Source: Anopheles merus
Taxonomy: Eukaryota; Arthropoda; Insecta; Diptera; Culicidae
Direction: 5' to 3'
Length of the DNA stretch: 64,000 bases
NCBI RefSeq assembly: GCF_017562075.2
Contig: NC_054083.1
Span: 1,914,501-1,978,500 of the forward strand
Shown: positions 23,385 through 34,333 of the stretch, one piece after another
How positions within the stretch are numbered: position 1 is the stretch's first letter
Layout of the letters: each line of letters begins with the position of its first letter
Notes under the pieces: model-generated
Told to the model about the DNA's origin: nothing
The model's input: only the letters and a program-made list of their open reading frames with translations
Databases searched by the model: none
Position numbers and translations under genes: made by a program

Positions 23385-24027
23385 AATAATATAAAACAAC
23401 ATAAAAGTCGTACATACAATCAAAATTACGAGGATTATACAAATACTAATCAAATGAACGATCGAACTCAAAAAGATTATAAAAATATTAAAAGCAAAAC
23501 GAACAATAGTAACAAAAAACTTGAAGATAAATTAAAAAGAAGAAATGCATTAAATAATGAAAAAATGAATGATATGAAACGGTCAAGAGGCTCTGAAAGA
23601 ATATTTAAGGAGAATTATAACTTATAACAAAAGAATGTGAAAATGATACTAAACATGATTATAAACATGAAAACAAACAACATATACAAATGATTACAAC
23701 AAGTAATGACAATGAGAAAAATATTGTTCAAGAACAAGTAACCTATAATTTATTACTGCTAGATAACACGGGAATAAATTGTGAGATTCCTTGTAACAAA
23801 AATCATACAAGCGAGCTAAAACATATAAAGAGAAGAAAACGTAGCATCAAATCAAAAAAGAAGTATATAAATGAACCAAACAATGAATTATATTGCCAGG
23901 ATAAAAAGGCTAGAAAATTGAATTATTCCTCATTATTTGAAGAAAATGTAAAAGAACCAAGAAGAACTATTGCTTACGAAAAATATCAAAAAGAGCTCCT
24001 TGTAAAATTTCATAATTTTATCTCCAT
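23385..24027 (+). pseudogene. Asn/Lys-rich ORF, 3' part, unit C
   Basis: Equivalent of 475-1117. It ends at the SINE; its last codons carry GTAAT where A and B have GCAAT. Confidence 0.48.
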
Positions 24028-24039
24028 GCTAAAAGTAAT

Positions 24040-24249
24040 TCTTCTTCTTCTTCTTCTTCTTTGGCACAACAACCGCTGTCGGTCAAGGCCTGCCAGTACC
24101 CACTAGTGAAGTGGGCTTGGCTTTCAGTGACTTATTGTTACCATAGTAGGATAGTCAGTCCTACGTATGGGGCACGGTCTATACGGGACTTGAACCCATG
24201 AAGGGCATGTTGTTAAGTCGTACAAGTTGACGACTGTACCACCAGACCG
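24040..24249 (-). mobile_element. tRNA-derived SINE, unit C
   Basis: Same insertion as 1130-1339, here with a perfect 12-bp duplication GCTAAAAGTAAT on both sides. This supports C as the less derived unit. Confidence 0.9.
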
Positions 24250-24928
24250 GCTAAAAGTAATAACATCTATAAAAGCAGAAAACTCTAGAAACGAGCCTAA
24301 CAAACGATTTATAGGAAAATCAAAATATTTTATAAGATATATACAGGGTTTTCCAATTGAGTTTAGACTAGCAGCAAACTTTTTTTGAATAGTTGCAATC
24401 GATTCTTGACTAGCATCCTCCATTTTTAATTACGAGCAATGGAGTATTGACTAAGAGCAATTGATTTCAGCAGACCGGTTGCTGGCGCGGAGTTACCAGA
24501 TTGTTTTTAGAGGTTATCGGTAGGAACTCTAAAGCAAATACGGTATTTTTCTATAAAAACAACTTTCTATTCACTCATAAAACTCATGGCATTCCAATTT
24601 TATGGAATCAACTTAGAACGGTCAATACTTAGAAAAATATTTGATTTTGGGTTAGAAAATTTTAGTTTGAGTGGGCTCAATTGTAAACCGATATTCGATC
24701 AAAATTCGAACTACATATGGTCACTCTGAAAAACTTGCTCAATCTAGCTTATGGTTAGGTTATGCTTGTCGGTCCGCTACTGCATATCTCAATTCAGCCG
24801 TTAAGTGCTTTTATGTTATATTGTGTAGCATATCTACTATACACAACTTATTATAATACACACTATCAGCTATAGACACATTGTAACACACTTTGGAAAG
24901 CCAAACCACACCATTGTAACACATTCAT

Positions 24929-25429
24929 TGTTACGTTCGCGATTATTAAATTCGTAACGGACGTGTCAAACTTTAAGTTCGCGTGGTGCGCGATCACCTT
25001 AATCTAGAAACCGGGTACGCTGCGTGTAAAAGCGGAATAAATATGCGACACATACATATACTAACATGCGGCACTCACGCGCACGTACACTTATGTACTA
25101 TTTATCCTCGGAAAGGATACACTAACACCTTAAAAATGTATGGGCTTCCGGGGGTATAAAAGGGACCGAATTCTCAATAAATAATCATTCGGATTTTGCA
25201 ACTCTAAGAAACCTCTTTTTTAATTTTGCATATTCGGATCAGAAAGAAATCTCTCATCCCTCTTCACCCCATTCTGCGGCATAGGCTCCTCAAATTACTT
25301 GAGAGAGCAACTAGCGGGAAGGTTGATTATTGGTGTCGAACGGTTGAGAAGATCGCTGTTACCCGAGCGGGTTTGATTTACAAGGCCGCATCCTTCGCGT
25401 GGCCCACAGATCCGTTCGCCGTCGTAACA
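24929..25429 (+). mobile_element. Solo LTR, TGTTACG...CGTAACA, unit C
   Basis: 501 bp with TTCAT duplications; TATA box gggtataaaaggg intact. Confidence 0.84.
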
Positions 25430-25608
25430 TTCATTATAACACATTCAGCAAATCAGATCATACCATAGCAACGCAACCAGAAGAATTCAGGCCATACCGT
25501 TCATATAAAAACAATTGTGACACACTTAACAGAACCAACCGAAACGTACAACATAAGCAGGAACAGTTTATGCATTATAACCCAAAGCAGGAACAGTATA
25601 TGCATTAA

Positions 25609-26761
25609 CACTCTGGGCGCTGTGTGGCTCGTTTTGGAATCACAGCTTTGTTCACTCTCCTTCTCTGTGATTGGTCTCTCAGCAACTCTCAACAGAGCGT
25701 ATTGCAGCGGAAGAAAGAGAGAGTGCCCTACAAACAACGAGCGGGATATTTTATCATGGTGTGTGTAAAAACCTAGAGTTAAGCGGAGAATCGGTGTGAA
25801 ATACACGGAGGCGAGAGCGCGTTTTGGTTTCAACACAGTTTTGGCACTAATACAGTTACACATGTGGAAATGTGTGAGTTCATTTTCGGCCAGCTCGCTT
25901 AGTTTGATCTGCTCGCAGCGCTGTGCTGATGTCGGTGTCTCGCTTGCACTGCTGTACCGAAAGTTCCCTGTGTGCTCTCGTTCTTGCTACCACGCGAAAT
26001 CGTCAGTACAGCTCAAGGATCGGCAGCGAGCGGCCGCTCGTGTGTCAGCCTAAGTCCTGGACGATTGGTGTTATGATTTTGTAAAGTGTTCAAGTGTTGT
26101 GCAGCTTCAAATAAAACTGCGCGAATGATTCGTAATGCATGTTATGTACATCGCGCAGCTTCATTTCGTACCTTTTTTACAGTAATCAATGTGTACAAAA
26201 TGATCTACGCAGATATTCGGCCACTTCAACATTTGCGTCGATGCAGCGATGAATGTTATCTTAGTTTGATATTGTTTATGTAAATGTGTGAAATCGTGTA
26301 AAGTTATGCAAATGTTTCAATAAAGTGATGAAAAAAAGATCTACACGTGTTTGTTTTTTTTTGTTTAGCTTTAGATAACAAAAAAATACGCAGCGAGTGT
26401 GAGCGATCGCTGAACGAAAGAAACGCACACAGCGCAAGACGAAAGAAACAAACACAAGCACACGAAAGGATTGAGAGAGCGCACCGTGTATTTATATGGG
26501 AGCGGGAGAGAACCGTGGTACCCGTTCCCGCCCCCTTTTTTAAGCCTAGGAAATCTTCCATCGGCTTAACTCTAGGTTTTTACGCACACCATGATAAAAA
26601 TTACCCGGTCTTTGTCCGTAGGGTGCATATTGCCGAAGCGGCATCGTATGCGAGGATCGGAAAGAGAGTGAACGATCGTAAGCCAATACAACGCTCTCAT
26701 CGATCTCTTATCTTGTACTGTGTTCTCGGAAAGCGCATACAAAATGCCAGCGCCCAGAGTG
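25609..26761. mobile_element. TTAA-flanked inverted-repeat element, unit C
   Basis: TTAA at 25605-25608 and 26762-26765; ends CACTCTGGGCGC and GCGCCCAGAGTG. Confidence 0.76.
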
Positions 26762-27804
26762 TTAAACCCAAAACAGGAACTTAGTGACAGGAACCATCGT
26801 TCTTGTCAACAAAAGACAAGCGTAGCTAGCTGAGTGAAAACAATAACTTTTTAATCGTCCTTATCAACAAAAGACAAACGTAACTAGCTGAGTGAAAACA
26901 ATAACTTTCCAACATAAAACCCGGAACCAAATGTGCGAAATCCTTAACTTCATTTGAGTATAAATAATATCAATTCCAATTGTGGCAGTCAGATTCGTTC
27001 GGACTGCCAAGATAGGACGTTACGCTTCCTAATACTTCGTCTTCCAACTTATTTCAAGAGTTTAGTTATGTCCCCCTACCCAAGGTAAGGCTTCTAAACT
27101 CCAACGTTTCCAGTAAGGGAAACCTCCTAAAGGTTTCTATGATCGCCTGGACGATCAAGTGTTGAAAAGTCCGCTTCGAACAAAGTGTTATTCCACCTCG
27201 GCTCATGTCAGTAAAAACTGACCTACCGCGACGTCGATCGATGTATGTACTGTATGGTACATATAGTATATATATAGTATGTACTGTATGTACGCTCATC
27301 ACATTTGTTGTGTCCGCACAAATGAAACATAGTAGACGGTGGTGTACGGCACAAACAGAATACGTGTTTTATTCCTATCTTTGGTATGGGTACGATAAGC
27401 ACAGGTAATAAATAATATACACAACACAATGCGGGGAGAGGACGACTGGTCCTGCTCGCGCCGCGATCCTCACTGAGGACGTCACAGGATGACAGCCCTG
27501 CTGTCAACAGTGAGCCCTCAGGATGAGGCAGCGGTCTGTCCACAACATCTTTCCGTTTTAATTAGGCCGGTATGGCTTAAGCCGACGCAGCGGTTTTAAT
27601 ATAATTAAAACCGGCGTGGCAAGTGTACGGCTCATGGGACGCTATGTAACAGGGGAGAGTGCAGACCGCCCCCTTTAAATGCTTTAAACTAGCGGACGGA
27701 TTAAATCAAATACTATCCACAGATTATTATTCAAGTCGATCTGTCACACCGGGTGTTATAAACGCGACGTTCTTAGACTACCATGCAGGGACCTGCTGAA
27801 ATCA

Positions 27805-27995
27805 AAGAAGGGAAGGGAAGGAGAGAAAGGAGTATAAAGGAGGGAAAGGATGGAAAAGAGGGTAAGGAGGGAAGGAATGGAGGGAAAGGAGGGAAAGGAG
27901 GGCGGGAAAGGGGGAAAGGAAGGAGGGATAGGAGGGAAGGGATGGTGGGAAAGGAGGGAGGGAAAGGAGGGAAAGTATAGGAAGGAAGGAAAGGA
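27805..27995 (+). repeat. Purine-rich tract, unit C
   Basis: Same tract and position as 4902-5093. Confidence 0.9.
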
Positions 27996-28847
27996 GCCCC
28001 GTACCGTAGTAGTAATGGGGACTTCAATTGCCTCTGCCACGCGTTGGAGCGCCACAGCGGAGGGAAGGGAAGAGAGTGAAGTTGGAGACGCCCATTACGA
28101 ACGACAGATCTACTGAGTGAGATAGGAATGCACAAATCTCTATTATAAAACTCTAGTAAAGGCTGATCAGCGTTACTTTACAGCGGATGCTTGGATGATT
28201 TTTATTTAGTTTATTTGTGTTACTTAGTTAGAAGTAGTTAATGTTTTTAGATACATTTTATGAATTTTTATCAATTCGAAAAACACAAGAATTAAACCTA
28301 TCAGATAAAATATTTCTTATTTTGTAGATGATATATAGCAGTAAAACAAATGCTTTAAACTAGTCGACGGATGAGTTAAATATTATCCACAGATTGTTAT
28401 TTAAGTCGATCTGTCACACCGGGTGTTATAAACGCGACGCTCTTAGACTGTCATGTAGAAAAATACCGTATTTGCTTTAGAGTTCGTACCGATAACTTCT
28501 AAAAACAATCTGGTCACTCCGCGCCAGCAATCGGTCTGCTGAAATCAATTGCTCCTAGTCAATACTCCATTGCCAGTAATCAAAAATGGAGGATGCTAGT
28601 CAAGAATCGATTGCGACTTTTCAAAAAAAGTATGCTGCTAGTCTAAACTCAATTGGAAAACCCTGTAAATATTCCCAATTCTTTATCTCTAGATAATAGA
28701 AAAATTTATATAAAATATTACCCAACTTAAGCGATAAGAAATGATTTTATTAGTTAACAAAAAAAAGCATAAAAAACAAGTTTAATTAAATGAAAAGAAT
28801 AACTTCAAACAATTTCATTATTTACGTTATTCTATTGAAGGGGGAGG

Positions 28848-29675
28848 TGTAGCATATCTGCTATACAGAACTTATTATAATACACACTATCAGCTATAGA
28901 CACATTGTGACACACATCAGAAAGCCAAATCACACTATTGCAACACATTCATTATAACACACTCAGCAAATCAGATCATACCATAACAAAGCAACCGGAA
29001 GAATTCATATTCATTCATCGTTCATATAAAAACAATTGTGACACACTACTTGAAAACACCCAAAAGACGCATAATAAGCAAATCAGGCGTTACTGCAGGC
29101 AAACTAGGTGAACCGAGAACACATAGCAACGTATTGCTAAAAGCGCAGTGTAGGCAATGATCGACGAACGCACTCGTTCTTTGGCTAGAACAGTTGAAAC
29201 TTTCCAGAACCTTTGTAAAAACACTAAAAGCGCAGCATAGGCACAAATTGACAAACACCCTACACTATTTCAATTTATAAATTGTTTCCAATAACAATAA
29301 CATTTAATTAGGACAAAAACATATTCCAAACCAAATCTACGAAACCCATAACATATCTTGAGTATAAATAAAACCAATTCCGACCATGGCAAGTCAGATT
29401 CGTTCGGAATGCCAAGATAGGACGTTACGCTTCCTAATACTTCGCCTTCCAACTTAATTCAAGAGTTTAGTTATGTCCCCCTACCCAAGGTAAGGCTTCT
29501 AAACTCCAACATTTCCAGTAAGGGAAACCTCCTAAAGGTGTCTATGATCGCCTGGACGATCAAGTGTTGAAAAGTCCGCTTCGAACGAAGTGTTATTCCA
29601 CCTCGGCTCATGTCAGTAAAAACTGACCGACCGCGATGGTACGCGTTGATCAGTTGAACCGTATGTACACTCATC
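28848..29675 (+). mobile_element. 3' LTR of the TGTAGC family, unit C
   Basis: Preceded by the polypurine tract gaagggggagg; TGTAGCATATC...ACTCATCA, 828 bp. Confidence 0.75.
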
Positions 29676-29762
29676 AGAATATTTGGCCACCTTAGCTATC
29701 ACCCTAACCCATTACAGAGCCTATTCCAAAAGGTGTCTAACTCCAAATAATTTTCTAATTCT

Positions 29763-30466
29763 GGGGCCCTTTCCGTTGTAAATTCGTAGGCTGAAATTTC
29801 AGCCTGTCAGCTATTTGCATTGTATAGCAGTTTTCGGGCAGCTATCTAAGTGGGTATAATATACAGGTGGGCTTATCCCAAGGTGTATTTTTATCGCTTC
29901 TGTTTCTGAATGAAGATTTTAAGAGTGTTTTGAATATTCGTCAAGCCTCAAGAAAGCTCGTTGGAGCAAAAGTTTTCACTCGTTCTGTCAAAAAGTGATG
30001 TTATATTGGTTCTAAAATTACAGCAATTATCCGCAGTACGCGATACTCGATATACGTGAATTCGCAGTACGGGATTCCTCTAAATTTGACAGCTCCATGT
30101 GTTTTTTGCAAATATTTTAATTCTTTGAAATATTGTATGCTATTGATGAATTTTTTAGATGTTCTTAAAGCATAAAATTTGTGCAAAAGATACCTGTTTT
30201 ACAACAAAAAATATTAATGCAAAACTCTGTGGCGATATTTTGCAACCACCACCACCTAATCTCTTTAATGCACCTTGGGATAAATGTAAACAACACCGTA
30301 TTTTCGAGTAGATACTAGAATCTAATTCTAGCTTTGTGGCTAGAATAATCTAGACTGAAAATTGCAGGTTAGTTTTTGTGTGGTTTTGTATGGAGTGTTT
30401 ACATGATTTCAGCCTCCAACTGTCAAACTCCATACAAAAAAACTGACTAGAATCGTGAAGGGCCCC
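29763..30466. mobile_element. MITE-1, longer copy, unit C
   Basis: Same insertion as 6861-7570, with a small deletion near 30172 (cataaaatttg). Confidence 0.75.
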
Positions 30467-30687
30467 TCTAATTGAAATTATTCAGCCATACCGGTGAAAT
30501 CGTTCGTCGCAATCCATTCGTCGCTCAATTCAAAATAAACGTATGACAGCACCATTCATGCGTTTATAATCTGGTATTAAGCTCTGTCACTGTCATTTGG
30601 ATTGCTATGTCATTCTTGTTTTTGTTGTTGTAACAGTTTGATATGTGTGTTTCTTGTTGTAATTTTACCACTTAAAACAAATTAAAA

Positions 30688-31873
30688 ATGAATTACATGC
30701 AATTTTATGATGATGATGACGAAGAAGAACAACTGTTGTTGAGGAATACTAGTAGGAAATTGAGAAAAGAAACAGATCCTTTGCAACTACCTGATCAAGC
30801 GTAAGTAAATGCAATACAATACAATCCTTAGTTAAATTTTCTTACCAATTTTTTTTTACATTTTAGGTTTATTGAAAGCTTCCGGATCACCAAAGCAATA
30901 TTTTCAAGCATTTTAGACAAAATTCGAAACAAGTTGAACACACAAAAAAGTAACGGCGTTGATGCAACAAGCAAGTTGGCATCATGTCTTATTTTTTTTG
31001 CAGAGGGCCGCTACCAGCATGGTCAAGATTTTTTGGTGGCATTAGCGCAGCAGACCTTTTCGGACACTCTACGTGAGGTCATACCACCGCTTCTAACTTT
31101 ATTAGGTGACTGGATTCGTTTGGAGATGACACCAAACGAAAAAATAGAAGCAAAGCAGTATTTTTTTCAAAAAACTGGAATAAGAGATGTCGTAATGTGT
31201 GTCGATGGAACACACATACGCATCATGAAGCCACGCTTTAGACCAATGCCGTATCTTAACCGTAAAAAGTATTATAGTATCAACGCTATGATTGTAAGTA
31301 TCCTTGGAATACATTAATGTGTATTAACTTTGCTGAACGTGTATGCATTCAAATCTTACAGGTGTGTGATCATAAATGCCGCATTAGAGCAGTTGATCCG
31401 AGATTTTGTGGATCTTCTCATGATTCGTACGTATGGAATTCCAGTCCTGTACGTGATCATTTTGAAAATATGCATGCCACTGGTGGAACCGATAAATTAT
31501 TAGGTAACATTCAAATGAATTAAGGTTTATACAATGGGTTCATTAATGCTTTATTAACAACGTTTTTGTAGGTGATGCAGGATATCCAGCTGAGCCTTGG
31601 CTCGTAATGCCATATCGTGATCCTGAAGAAGGATCCGTTGAGTCTAATTTTAACATTAGACATACCAAAGGAAGGAACGTTGTCGAACGTACAATAGGAA
31701 TATTGAAAACACGCTTTAGATGTTTATTTGGTGCTAGCAATAGGCTTAACTATGATCAAAAAAAAAGTGGAGATATTCTTAACATATGTTGTGCATTGCA
31801 CAACATATGCATTCAGAACAACATTGAATGGCAACATGACATTGAAGAAATGTTAACAGCATTTAACGAATAA
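30688..31873 (+). CDS. PIF/Harbinger transposase, intact frame
   Basis: Exons 30688-30800, 30867-31293, 31362-31503 and 31572-31873 sum to 984 nt, 327 codons plus stop, with GT-AG introns (GTAAGT, GTAAGT, GTAACA donors) and no internal stop that I can find. The DDE triad is present: Asp in VDGTHI (about 31202), Asp in GDAGYP (exon 4 start), Glu in VVERTIG (about 31686). A short acidic N-terminus (DDDDEEEQ) precedes the helical region. Known family role: a nuclear transposase that excises and integrates Harbinger elements with 3-bp target duplications, aided by a Myb-like protein. Start chosen because the upstream sequence is AT-rich untranslated DNA and exon phases fit. Whether it is expressed is unknown; terminal repeats were not located. 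Confidence 0.85.
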
Positions 31874-32113
31874 AATATCTTCAACTGGGATATTATAAGA
31901 AAACCTGTAGAGTATTCAATATATACACCCGTTCTTTATTTCTTCTCGCCAGGTACTGAATCTTAGCCTGCACTCTCCGATCTTTTACACATATACCATA
32001 TAAAGTACTGTAGTTTTACAATAAAACTTCTCTGGTGTACGTTGATTGTTTGCCACACATTCAATAAAAAAGGATTTATTAAATTCTATTCGTTATTAAT
32101 CGCTGTAAAATGT

Positions 32114-32990
32114 TTAATTATTTTGGTTTTTTTTTAAAGCTAACAATGCAAAACTTATTTCTAACTCCTTATTTGCTATAGCTAGTTTAAGCTCATTTTT
32201 TTGTTTGGCTATTTCTTGTTGAAATTCGAATTTGCGATTTTCTAAGTCCAACGTTTTGATAGCTACATCGCGCCTAAACTCTAAATCTTTTTTCTTACAA
32301 TCTAACTCTTCTTTCCTTAATTCTAGTTCCTTTAACTTTAATTCATAGGTTTTTTCTTTAATTTTGTTGTATCTTATTTGCTCAATCAATCTAAGTTGAT
32401 TGAGGGATTTTTTAGTTTTTGTAGGAGTGGCATCGTTTGATTCTTCCTCATCAATTATTTGTTCCATCTCTTCACCATGGACCAAATTGTTTACAAGAGG
32501 AACCTCTTCGACGACTTCGGTAGCCATGGCAACAACAGGTGCACATTGGTTTACACCCATCACATCGCAGCTTGTTCCTGAAGCGGTCAGTTCCATGTCC
32601 ATCATCTCTATTACATGTTTTTCCAAAGCGGAAAAACTGTTCAAATTACAAGGTCCACCTCCCGTGGCCCTGTACTCACGATTGTTATGAGATTTTTTTT
32701 TCAACGAAGATCTGTAGTCTGCCCAAACCTAAAGAGAAAAAAAACACACACACACACAATTAATTTTTCTATCCTAAAACTAAACGTCAAGGGAGAAAAC
32801 TTACCTTTTTCCATCCAGAGCCGTCCTTAATTGGTGGCCCGAACACGTTTAACTCTTGGGCAACTGATTCCCAGAAGTGAACGCTTCCTTTTTGCCTATC
32901 TGCCTTCAACTCTACGTTTGAATCAATTATTTCAACCAAACGTTCAAACTGGCGTTTGGTAGTAGTTTTGCATTTTTCCTTAAACGAAGA
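32114..32990 (-). CDS. Harbinger Myb/SANT-like DNA-binding partner protein, best copy
   Basis: Exon 2 (32728-32114) is continuous and SINE-free: Myb-domain end, RATGGGP motif, an acidic stretch (MEQIIDEEESND), then a Lys/Glu coiled coil to the stop. Exon 1 (about 32990-32805) supplies TTTKRQFERLVEIIDSN through SGWKK; the donor here is the consensus GTAAGT, where units A and B have GTATGT. The domain order and RATGGGP tail are those of the second protein of PIF/Harbinger elements, which binds terminal repeats and recruits transposase. The start codon is uncertain: upstream in frame a stop is met near 33008 with no ATG between, so an upstream exon or lost start is possible. Confidence 0.75.
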
Positions 32991-33660
32991 AATAGTTTTT
33001 GAATATAGATTTTATTTACTACAGGATGCAAATCTTAATACTCACAGTCATTTCACTACAATCCTTTTACACCAAAATTTTCACGGGTAAGTGACGCAAC
33101 TAAACACTACCGTTGTCGATTTGCAAATGGCAATCCGGTCTGCAGGGAACATGGCACCATCGTTTCCAATGGCTCCTTAGATGAGTAGTGTCAAACTTAA
33201 CCAAATTGAAGTAAACATCTGTCTGTCTGGGTTTGTGAGTTTTGAAGGGTGAAGTGGCGAGGATGGAGAGGGGGGAGGGTGCATTGTCACAATTTACACT
33301 GGTGTAGACTCATTTATCCGGAACATGTTAGGTTATTTTTAGGTTCGAGGAGAACCTGCTCCTAAATAGACGGAGCCCCAACACACTAGGATAATTAATC
33401 CATTTTGAATACGTCTTGGGCATTTACTTTTACCTTCTGACAAAAAAACATAGCTAGTCTTCCTATTCTGAGGGCTTTAAACCAAAGGAAACCTTGTCGG
33501 CGCACAGTGCGCTTATCGTTAAATACGCTACTGGCCCTATGACTGTTAAGAAGTATTAGATAATAGCAGTATTTAGAGCTTTGGGTCAAATAGCTTACAA
33601 TGATTGCCGAGTATGCATCCTCTCAAATGGAAATTAAATTAAATGGTCCTACATAGTATG
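32991..33660. other. No recognisable gene
   Basis: Sequence just beyond the array, probably including the Harbinger element's outer end, though I could not find a convincing inverted repeat partner for the left side near 7571. A short G-rich stretch (ggagaggggggaggg) lies near 33260. Confidence 0.4.
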
Positions 33661-33707
33661 GAGTTGCGTGGTACAGTCTTCAAATAGCACGACTTAACAA
33701 CATGCCC
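33661..33707 (+). mobile_element. 5' fragment of the tRNA-derived SINE
   Basis: gcgtggtacagtcttcaaatagcacgacttaacaacatgccc matches the A-box half of the SINE family in forward orientation and stops before the B box. A truncated, diverged copy. Confidence 0.6.
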
Positions 33708-34313
33708 TTACAAGTTTGTATTTTGGCCCAAGTGCTCTCGGATTTTTTTCACGAGTATTTGTGCATCAAGGGCTTCACGTCCTCCTGCCAGTCTCTGAAT
33801 GTCCTCGCTTAGCCTCAGTTTGTCTGGAGCTGGTCGGTGAAAGATGACCAGATGCAGTAACGCCTGACACTCTGCAGGAGTATCTGGTACGCGACGCAAA
33901 CAGCTGGAGCCGATTATGCGAACCTGCTTGTGTAACGACCGAGCTCCAGTGGTGTTGGGCAATGAGGTCGCTAACATGGAGGCGCGACATGCAGCAGTAG
34001 CTGTAGCGCGAAACGAACGGCGCAACGCTGCACAAAGGTCGGTGAGAGCGCAACGTAGGGAGGAACGACGTTCGTCCCCCAATTCCAACGGGGCGAGGTA
34101 CAGACCAGGAGTCACAAGACAGTCCACAACGGACCACAGCAGTGAAGACGAGTACGACAACGACCGAGCCATTGCACATACTGTATACGGTTCGTTTGCC
34201 GAATCCTCGAAAATCGGGTTAAGCGTGGCAAAAATGGCAGCAGCAATTGAGACAGACCTGCTTATTACTTTAATAAAGCATACGCTGTTGAAAACCGTCT
34301 GTAGAAGCATCAT
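33708..34313 (-). CDS. Unidentified GC-rich ORF, 201 codons
   Basis: Open minus-strand frame, clearly more GC-rich than its surroundings. It has two hydrophobic stretches near the N-terminus (about residues 13-33 and 53-73), an Arg/Ala-rich middle and a charged C-terminus. I do not recognise a family. The plus strand is also open for 138 codons across 33916-34332, so openness alone is weak evidence. It begins directly after a SINE fragment and may itself be part of a repeat or an exon of a lost gene. No promoter, intron signals or neighbours support it. Confidence 0.25.
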   Translation of the reverse strand: MMLLQTVFNSVCFIKVISRSVSIAAAIFATLNPIFEDSANEPYTVCAMARSLSYSSSLLWSVVDCLVTPGLYLAPLELGDERRSSLRCALTDLCAALRRSFRATATAACRASMLATSLPNTTGARSLHKQVRIIGSSCLRRVPDTPAECQALLHLVIFHRPAPDKLRLSEDIQRLAGGREALDAQILVKKIREHLGQNTNL

Positions 34314-34333
34314 ACGAACTGTATCCTCGTAGC

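Larger units (their letters stand above)
24824..27301 (+). mobile_element. Solo LTR of the TGTAGC family with nested insertions, unit C
   Basis: TGTAGCATATC...CTCATCA. Near 26970 it has one fewer attcca repeat than unit A. Confidence 0.72.
24344..28665. mobile_element. TA-flanked element with long inverted ends, unit C
   Basis: 4322 bp, CAGGGTTTTCCAATTG...CAATTGGAAAACCCTG, with TA flanks and both ends intact. Best copy for defining the element. Confidence 0.82.
22387..32941. repeat. Composite tandem unit C, end of array
   Basis: Third and last unit, 10,555 bp. It lacks the ~200-bp SINE present in the Myb-like gene of units A and B. Homology to the other units stops after 32941; from 32942 the sequence gttcaaactgg... 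continues the Myb-domain reading frame instead of jumping to ccgcgg. This is therefore the undisturbed side of the breakpoint that created the array. Confidence 0.92.
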
